Assembly: GCA_018882835.1 (NCBI GenBank)
Contig: VERE01000001.1
Location: 44,271-108,270, forward strand
DNA length: 64,000 nucleotides
Reading direction: 5' to 3'
Origin: Limnohabitans sp.
GTDB taxonomy: Bacteria > Pseudomonadota > Gammaproteobacteria > Burkholderiales > Burkholderiaceae_C
Within the stretch, counting starts at the first letter, position 1; each line of letters starts with the position of its first letter. The notes below the pieces were generated by a model. That model saw only the letters and a list, made by a program, of their open reading frames with translations. It was not told the DNA's origin and searched no databases. A program made the translations under genes and the position numbers. Positions 59,083 to 64,000 of this stretch are shown here, piece by piece.

Positions 59083-59664
59083 ATGGCAGACACCCCTTCT
59101 CCCGAACAGAACCCGGCCCAGAGCCCAGCAGGCACGCCGCCTGAACACCCCTCGCATGAGGCCCCTGCGGAAGCCGCGACCGCTCAAGCACCCGTCGACC
59201 CCTTGGCGCAAGCCCTGGCAGACGTGGCCATCTTGCAAGCCAAAGTCGCCGAACTGCAAGACCAGTACCTGCGCGGTCAGGCCGAGGTGCTGAATGCCCG
59301 CCGTCGCGCCGACGAAGAGGTTTCGAAGGCGCGCAAATTTGCGGTGGAAGCCTTTGCTGACAGCATGCTGCCGGTGGTAGACAGCCTGGAAGCCGGCCTC
59401 TTGATTCAGGAAGCCACGCCCCAACAAATTCGCGAAGGCGCAGAAGCCACGCTGCGACAGCTCAAAAGCGCGCTGGAGCGCAACAAGGTGATCGCCATCG
59501 ACCCGGCAGCGGGCACCAAATTCGACCCGCACCAGCACCAGGCCATCAGCGTGGTACCCGCTGAACAGGAAGCCAACACTGTGGTCACCGTGCTGCAAAA
59601 GGGCTACCTGATTGCAGAGCGCGTGCTGCGTCCTGCGCTGGTCACGGTCTCTGCGCCGAAATAA
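59083..59664 (+). CDS. grpE: nucleotide exchange factor GrpE
   Basis: A 193-residue co-chaperone that releases ADP from DnaK. Residues about 1-45 are an acidic, Ala/Pro-rich disordered start; 45-100 form the long dimerising helix ([21 protein letters not shown]); the C-terminal beta domain ends in [13 protein letters not shown]. The GrpE signature FDPHQHQAI is present. Start at 59083 (MADTPSPEQ). Next gene is dnaK, 110 bases on, with its own promoter. Confidence 0.94.
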   Translation: MADTPSPEQNPAQSPAGTPPEHPSHEAPAEAATAQAPVDPLAQALADVAILQAKVAELQDQYLRGQAEVLNARRRADEEVSKARKFAVEAFADSMLPVVDSLEAGLLIQEATPQQIREGAEATLRQLKSALERNKVIAIDPAAGTKFDPHQHQAISVVPAEQEANTVVTVLQKGYLIAERVLRPALVTVSAPK

Positions 59665-59685
59665 GCATTGAAACGCTGCTCAGCG

Positions 59686-59713
59686 CTTGAAAACCCTGGC
59701 GGCGTCCCAACTT
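59686..59713 (+). promoter_or_regulatory. sigma-32-like heat-shock promoter of dnaK
   Basis: -35 CTTGAAA (59686-59692), 13-base spacer, -10 CCCAACTT (59706-59713), compared with CCCCATNT. The geometry is identical to that of the grpE promoter. A transcription start near 59721 would leave a leader of about 54 bases. Confidence 0.6.
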
Positions 59714-59774
59714 CTGAATCATCAACTTTTGAACCTGGCAGTTTTTTTGAAACTCTGCCGCACTGGAGAACAAC

Positions 59775-61709
59775 ATGGGAAGAATCATTGGCATTGACCT
59801 GGGCACCACCAACTCGTGCGTGGCCATCATGGAAGGCAATAACACCAAGGTCATTGAAAACAGCGAAGGTGCACGCACCACGCCATCGATCATCGCCTAC
59901 CAGGAAGATGGCGAAGTGCTGGTCGGCGCCTCGGCCAAACGCCAGGCGGTCACCAACCCGCGCAACACGCTGTATGCCGTCAAGCGTCTGATTGGCCGCA
60001 AGTTCACCGAAAAAGAGGTCCAAAAAGACATCGACCTGATGCCCTACACCATTGCCGCCGCCGACAACGGTGACGCCTGGGTGGAAGTGCGTGGCAACAA
60101 ATTGGCCCCCCCGCAGGTGAGCGCGGAAGTCCTGCGCAAAATGAAAAAGACCGCCGAGGACTACCTGGGCGAAGCAGTGACCGAGGCCGTCATCACCGTG
60201 CCGGCTTACTTCAATGACGCACAGCGTCAGGCCACCAAAGACGCAGGTCGCATTGCCGGCCTGGAAGTCAAGCGCATCATCAACGAGCCCACCGCTGCGG
60301 CCTTGGCCTTTGGCCTGGACAAGCAAGAAAAAGGCGACCGCAAAATTGCCGTGTATGACCTGGGTGGTGGTACTTTTGACGTGTCCATCATCGAGATTGC
60401 CGACGTCGATGGCGAGAAACAATTCGAAGTGCTGTCGACCAACGGTGATACCTTCCTGGGCGGCGAAGACTTTGACCAGCGCATCATCGACTTCATCATT
60501 GCCGAGTTCAAGAAAGAACAAGGCGTTGACCTCTCCAAAGACGTGCTGGCCCTGCAGCGCCTCAAAGAAGCCGCCGAAAAAGCCAAGATCGAGCTGTCTT
60601 CCTCGTCATCCACCGATGTCAACCTGCCCTACATCACGGCAGACGCCACCGGCCCCAAGCACTTGAACGTCAAGCTCACCCGCGCCAAGCTGGAATCGCT
60701 GGTGGAAGAGCTGATCGAGCGCACCATTGCGCCTTGCCGCACGGCCATCAAGGATGCCGGCGTCAGCGTTTCCGACATTGACGACGTGATCCTGGTGGGC
60801 GGCATGACCCGCATGCCCAAGGTGCAAGACAAAGTCAAAGAGTTCTTTGGCAAAGAACCGCGCAAAGACGTGAATCCCGACGAAGCCGTGGCTGTGGGCG
60901 CAGCCATTCAAGGCCAGGTGCTCTCCGGCGACCGCAAGGACGTGCTGCTGCTGGACGTCACACCGCTGTCTTTGGGCATTGAAACCCTGGGCGGCGTGAT
61001 GACCAAGATGATCACCAAAAACACCACCATCCCGACCAAGTTTGCCCAAACCTTCTCCACTGCCGATGACAACCAGCCGGCCGTGACCATCAAGGTGTTC
61101 CAGGGTGAGCGCGAGATGGCCACCGGCAACAAGCTGCTGGGCGAGTTCAACCTTGAGGGCATCCCCCCCGCGCCGCGTGGCACCCCGCAAATTGAAGTGT
61201 CCTTCGACATCGACGCCAACGGCATTCTGCATGTGGGCGCCAAAGACAAAGGCACGGGCAAGGAAAACAAAATCACCATCAAGGCCAACTCCGGTTTGTC
61301 TGAAGAAGAAATCCAGAAGATGGTGAAAGATGCCGAGCTGAACGCCGAAGAAGACAAGAAGAAACTTGAAATCGTGCAATCGCGCAACCAAGCCGATGCG
61401 GCCGTGCACAGTGTCAAGAAAAGCCTGACCGAGCATGGCGACAAGCTCGACGCTGGCGAAAAGGACAAGATCGAAGCTGCCGTCAAAGATTTGGAAGAAG
61501 CGCTGAAAGGCGATGACAAAGCCGCCATCGATGCCAAGACCGAAGCCCTGATGACAGCCAGCCAGAAACTGGGCGAAAAGGTCTACGCCGACATGCAAGC
61601 GCAGCAAGCGGCTGCAGGCGCTGGTGCGGCACCTGGCGCTGAAGCGCAAGCCAAGCCGGCCGACGACAATGTGGTCGATGCCGAGGTGAAAGAAGTCAAG
61701 AAGGGTTAA
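59775..61709 (+). CDS. dnaK: chaperone protein DnaK
   Basis: A 644-residue Hsp70. The ATPase domain starts [14 protein letters not shown], with the phosphate loops [13 protein letters not shown] and [11 protein letters not shown]. The linker [18 protein letters not shown] leads to the substrate-binding domain, and the C-terminal lid ends in an Ala/Gln-rich disordered tail with [14 protein letters not shown] and AAC precede the ATG. Lies between grpE and dnaJ with its own heat-shock type promoter. Confidence 0.97.
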   Translation: MGRIIGIDLGTTNSCVAIMEGNNTKVIENSEGARTTPSIIAYQEDGEVLVGASAKRQAVTNPRNTLYAVKRLIGRKFTEKEVQKDIDLMPYTIAAADNGDAWVEVRGNKLAPPQVSAEVLRKMKKTAEDYLGEAVTEAVITVPAYFNDAQRQATKDAGRIAGLEVKRIINEPTAAALAFGLDKQEKGDRKIAVYDLGGGTFDVSIIEIADVDGEKQFEVLSTNGDTFLGGEDFDQRIIDFIIAEFKKEQGVDLSKDVLALQRLKEAAEKAKIELSSSSSTDVNLPYITADATGPKHLNVKLTRAKLESLVEELIERTIAPCRTAIKDAGVSVSDIDDVILVGGMTRMPKVQDKVKEFFGKEPRKDVNPDEAVAVGAAIQGQVLSGDRKDVLLLDVTPLSLGIETLGGVMTKMITKNTTIPTKFAQTFSTADDNQPAVTIKVFQGEREMATGNKLLGEFNLEGIPPAPRGTPQIEVSFDIDANGILHVGAKDKGTGKENKITIKANSGLSEEEIQKMVKDAELNAEEDKKKLEIVQSRNQADAAVHSVKKSLTEHGDKLDAGEKDKIEAAVKDLEEALKGDDKAAIDAKTEALMTASQKLGEKVYADMQAQQAAAGAGAAPGAEAQAKPADDNVVDAEVKEVKKG

Positions 61710-61729
61710 GCCTTCCACCCCGCCCCCTC

Positions 61730-61763
61730 GCCGCGTTCTGGCCCTTGACAGGGCTGGCGCGGC
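61730..61763 (+). other. two-tier hairpin between dnaK and dnaJ
   Basis: Outer stem GCCGCG (61730-61735) with CGCGGC (61758-61763) and inner stem GCCCT-TGAC-AGGGC (61741-61754). There is no T-run after it, so it is probably not an intrinsic terminator; it could be a processing or stability element in the dnaK-dnaJ message. Confidence 0.4.
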
Positions 61764-61790
61764 GAACTTGTTCCCACAGGACACCCCAAC

Positions 61791-62921
61791 ATGGCCAAAC
61801 GTGACTACTACGAAGTCCTCGGCGTTCCGAAGAACGCCAGTGACGAAGACATCAAAAAGGCGTACCGCAAGCTCGCCATGAAATACCACCCTGACCGCAA
61901 TCAGGGGGATGCCGATGCCGAAGTGAAATTCAAAGAGGCCAAAGAGGCCTATGAAATGCTGTCAGATGCCGAGAAGCGCGGCGCCTATGATCAGTTCGGC
62001 CACGCCGGTGTGGATCCCAACATGCGCGGCGGGCCCGGTGGCGCGCAAGGCTTTGGCGGCTTTGCTGACGCCTTTGGCGACATCTTTGGGGACATCTTTG
62101 GCCAGGCACGCCGTCAGCAAGGCGGTGGGCGTCAGGTTTACCGAGGCAATGACCTGAGCTATGCCATGGAGGTGACACTGGAAGAAGCGGCTGAAGGCAA
62201 AGAAGCGCAAATTCGCATCCCCAGCTGGGACGAATGCAACACCTGCCACGGCACGGGCGCCAAACCGGGAACCTCGGCCAAAACATGCGGCACCTGCCAG
62301 GGCAGTGGCTCGGTGCAAATGCGCCAGGGCTTTTTCAGCGTGCAACAAACCTGCCCGCATTGCCGTGGCTCCGGCAAAATCATTCCGGAGCCTTGCACCA
62401 CTTGCCATGGCCAGGGCAAAGTCAAACAGCAAAAAACCCTGGAAGTCAAAATACCCGCAGGCATCGACAGCGGCATGCGCATTCGCAGCACCGGCAATGG
62501 CGAGCCCGGCACCAACGGCGGCCCCCCCGGTGACCTGTACATTGAAATTCGCATCAAGAAGCACGACATCTTTGAGCGCGATGGTGACGATCTGCATTGC
62601 GCTGTACCCATCAGCTTCACCACGGCGGCACTGGGCGGCGAAATTCATGTGCCCACCCTGCAGGGAGAAGCCGCCATTGACTTGCCAGAAGGCACGCAAA
62701 CCGGCAAACAATTTCGTCTGCGGGGCAAGGGCATCAAAGGTGTGCGCTCAAGCTTCCCTGGCGACTTGTATTGCCACATCACGGTGGAAACGCCGGTCAA
62801 GCTCACCGAGCATCAACGCAAGCTGTTGAAAGAGCTGGACGAGTCGCTCAAAAAAGGGGGCAACAAACACTCGCCCAATGAAGAAGGTTGGGCTGAGAAG
62901 CTGCGCAGCTTCTTCAGTTGA
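61791..62921 (+). CDS. dnaJ: chaperone protein DnaJ
   Basis: A 376-residue type I Hsp40. The J-domain has the HPD triad in KYHPDRNQG; a Gly/Phe-rich region follows (about 78-115), then four CxxCxGxG zinc repeats ([32 protein letters not shown]) and C-terminal peptide-binding domains. It stimulates DnaK and hands over substrates. ATG at 61791, preceded by AGGACA. Last gene of the grpE-dnaK-dnaJ set. Confidence 0.97.
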   Translation: MAKRDYYEVLGVPKNASDEDIKKAYRKLAMKYHPDRNQGDADAEVKFKEAKEAYEMLSDAEKRGAYDQFGHAGVDPNMRGGPGGAQGFGGFADAFGDIFGDIFGQARRQQGGGRQVYRGNDLSYAMEVTLEEAAEGKEAQIRIPSWDECNTCHGTGAKPGTSAKTCGTCQGSGSVQMRQGFFSVQQTCPHCRGSGKIIPEPCTTCHGQGKVKQQKTLEVKIPAGIDSGMRIRSTGNGEPGTNGGPPGDLYIEIRIKKHDIFERDGDDLHCAVPISFTTAALGGEIHVPTLQGEAAIDLPEGTQTGKQFRLRGKGIKGVRSSFPGDLYCHITVETPVKLTEHQRKLLKELDESLKKGGNKHSPNEEGWAEKLRSFFS

Positions 62922-62979
62922 CCCCAAGATGTTGACCTCGGGGCTGTGCTGAGCCGGGCTTTCACGCGATACTCGGGTC

Positions 62980-64000
62980 ATGAGCGTCAACATCACTTTT
63001 CTGGGCGGGGCCGATACTGTCACTGGGTCCAAGTACCTGGTGCAGCAAGGCAACCAGCGGGTGCTGGTAGATTGTGGTTTGTTCCAGGGTTACAAGCAGT
63101 TGCGGCTGCGCAATTGGGACCCGCCACCTTTCCAAGCCAGTGACATCGATGCGGTATTGCTCACGCATGCCCACCTGGACCACAGTGGTTACCTGCCCTT
63201 GCTTTGTCAGCAGGGTTTCAAGGGCCGTGTGCATGCAACCCCGGGCACGCGTGACTTGTGTGCCATCTTGTTGCCTGACAGTGGCCATATTCAAGAAGAG
63301 GATGCGGCTTTTGCCAACCGCCACGGCTTCTCCAAACACAGCCCGGCCCGACCGCTTTACACCAAACTCGATGCCCTGAATTGCCAGCGACAAATTCAGG
63401 CCGAGGCCTTGCACAAAACCTTTTCACCCTTGCCAGGTTGGCGCGCCACTTTTTCCAATGCGGGCCACATATTGGGTGCCGCCAGCGTGCTGCTGGAAGT
63501 GGCAGGGCGCCGGATTTTGTTCTCGGGCGATTTGGGGCGTCCCAATGATTTGCTGATGAACCCGCCCGATGCCCCTCCCCCGGCAGACACCGTGTTGATC
63601 GAATCCACCTATGGGGATCGAACCCATCCTGAAGAGGACATCCTGAGGGAACTTGCCAGTGCCTTGCAACGGGTTTGCGCCCGTGGCGGGGTGGCGGTGG
63701 TTCCGGTATTTGCCGTAGGCCGCGCTCAAGCGTTGCTGCATGCCATTGCGCAATTGAAGGCACAAGGAAAAGTACCGCATGCCTTGCCAATTTTTCTCGA
63801 CAGTCCGATGGCGGTTCACACCACGGCCCTGTTCGAGCGCCACCCTCATGCCCATCGCCTGGATGCGTCCCAACTCGACGCCATGAACAGCGTTGCAACC
63901 ATGGTCGAAACGCCCGAAGCCTCCAAAGCGCTGGCCAAGCGTCACGGCCCCATGGTGATTTTGTCGGCCAGTGGCATGGCCACAGGGGGGCGCGTTTTGC
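62980..64000 (+). CDS. metallo-beta-lactamase fold / beta-CASP RNase (3' end outside the window)
   Basis: The reading frame is open from the ATG at 62980 to the right edge, about 340 codons. The zinc motif is LTHAHLDHSG; GHILGAAS and LFSGDLGR follow, and then the beta-CASP segment with ESTYGDR, VVPVFAVGRAQ and SASGMATGGR. This is the YsH/CPSF73-type family, RNA-processing nucleases. The C-terminal RMMBL part is missing because of the edge. It starts 58 bases after dnaJ, on the same strand, with no clear ribosome binding site. Confidence 0.85.
   Translation, partial: MSVNITFLGGADTVTGSKYLVQQGNQRVLVDCGLFQGYKQLRLRNWDPPPFQASDIDAVLLTHAHLDHSGYLPLLCQQGFKGRVHATPGTRDLCAILLPDSGHIQEEDAAFANRHGFSKHSPARPLYTKLDALNCQRQIQAEALHKTFSPLPGWRATFSNAGHILGAASVLLEVAGRRILFSGDLGRPNDLLMNPPDAPPPADTVLIESTYGDRTHPEEDILRELASALQRVCARGGVAVVPVFAVGRAQALLHAIAQLKAQGKVPHALPIFLDSPMAVHTTALFERHPHAHRLDASQLDAMNSVATMVETPEASKALAKRHGPMVILSASGMATGGRVL

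Noticed and set aside
60606..61889. 427-codon minus-strand open frame inside dnaK
   Set aside because: A known kind of antisense shadow over dnaK; no independent support, no ribosome binding site.

Overview
The window is a GC-rich (by eye a little over 60 percent) stretch of a betaproteobacterial chromosome, most likely a Comamonadaceae member (Limnohabitans, Rhodoferax, Hydrogenophaga or Comamonas type). The grounds are the polyhydroxyalkanoate genes (phaR, bdhA, phaP), an EarP/EF-P-Arg32 pair, a Bug-type periplasmic binding protein, a very Ala/Lys/Pro-rich RpoD N-terminus, and a protocatechuate 4,5-cleavage operon in the gene order of the Comamonas pmd operon. No insertion sequence, prophage, integrase or CRISPR array is visible. 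Genes are densely packed and no gap between genes exceeds about 200 bases.

Positions 1-31.6 kb are mainly housekeeping: the start of phaR, tRNA-Val(GAC), a synthetase-only relA, 3-hydroxybutyrate dehydrogenase, an XRE-like regulator, ispDF, mfd, serB, an idonate/gluconate-type dehydrogenase set (idnD, idnO, an Ldh_2 oxidoreductase), uvrC, earP-efp, a LOG-family hydrolase, an MFS carrier, rmuC, a 2-hydroxyacid dehydrogenase, nhaD, pncB, a nitroreductase, a thioesterase, an HDAC-like deacetylase, the phasin gene with two candidate PhaR operators around its promoter, a patatin lipoprotein, an SDR, gamma-glutamyltransferase and dnaG. rpoD follows at 31.7-34.2 kb.

Positions 34.2-46.9 kb form an aromatic-catabolism island. 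The main minus-strand operon runs ligU-ligJ-ligK-(two solute-binding proteins)-ligI-ligA-ligB-ligC-aldo/keto reductase and should take protocatechuate to pyruvate plus oxaloacetate. Beside it lies a second, diverged ligAB pair, divergent from a LysR regulator that is followed by a short BLUF blue-light photoreceptor. The tail of the BLUF gene overlaps the aldo/keto reductase gene antisense by 108 bases. A second LysR gene diverges from ligU.

Positions 46.9-59.0 kb hold an AEC carrier and a livKHMGF-type ABC importer, divergent from a catabolic set: a MetE-like methyltransferase, an IlvD/Edd sugar-acid dehydratase, an alpha-ketoglutarate-semialdehyde-type dehydrogenase, an amidohydrolase on the opposite strand, and an FAH-type 2-keto-3-deoxy-acid dehydratase. 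This resembles the lower part of a Weimberg-type pentonate pathway, with an added methyltransferase and no sugar dehydrogenase. Positions 59.0-62.9 kb carry grpE-dnaK-dnaJ with two sigma-32-like promoters of the same geometry. The window ends inside a beta-CASP metallo-beta-lactamase-fold RNase gene.
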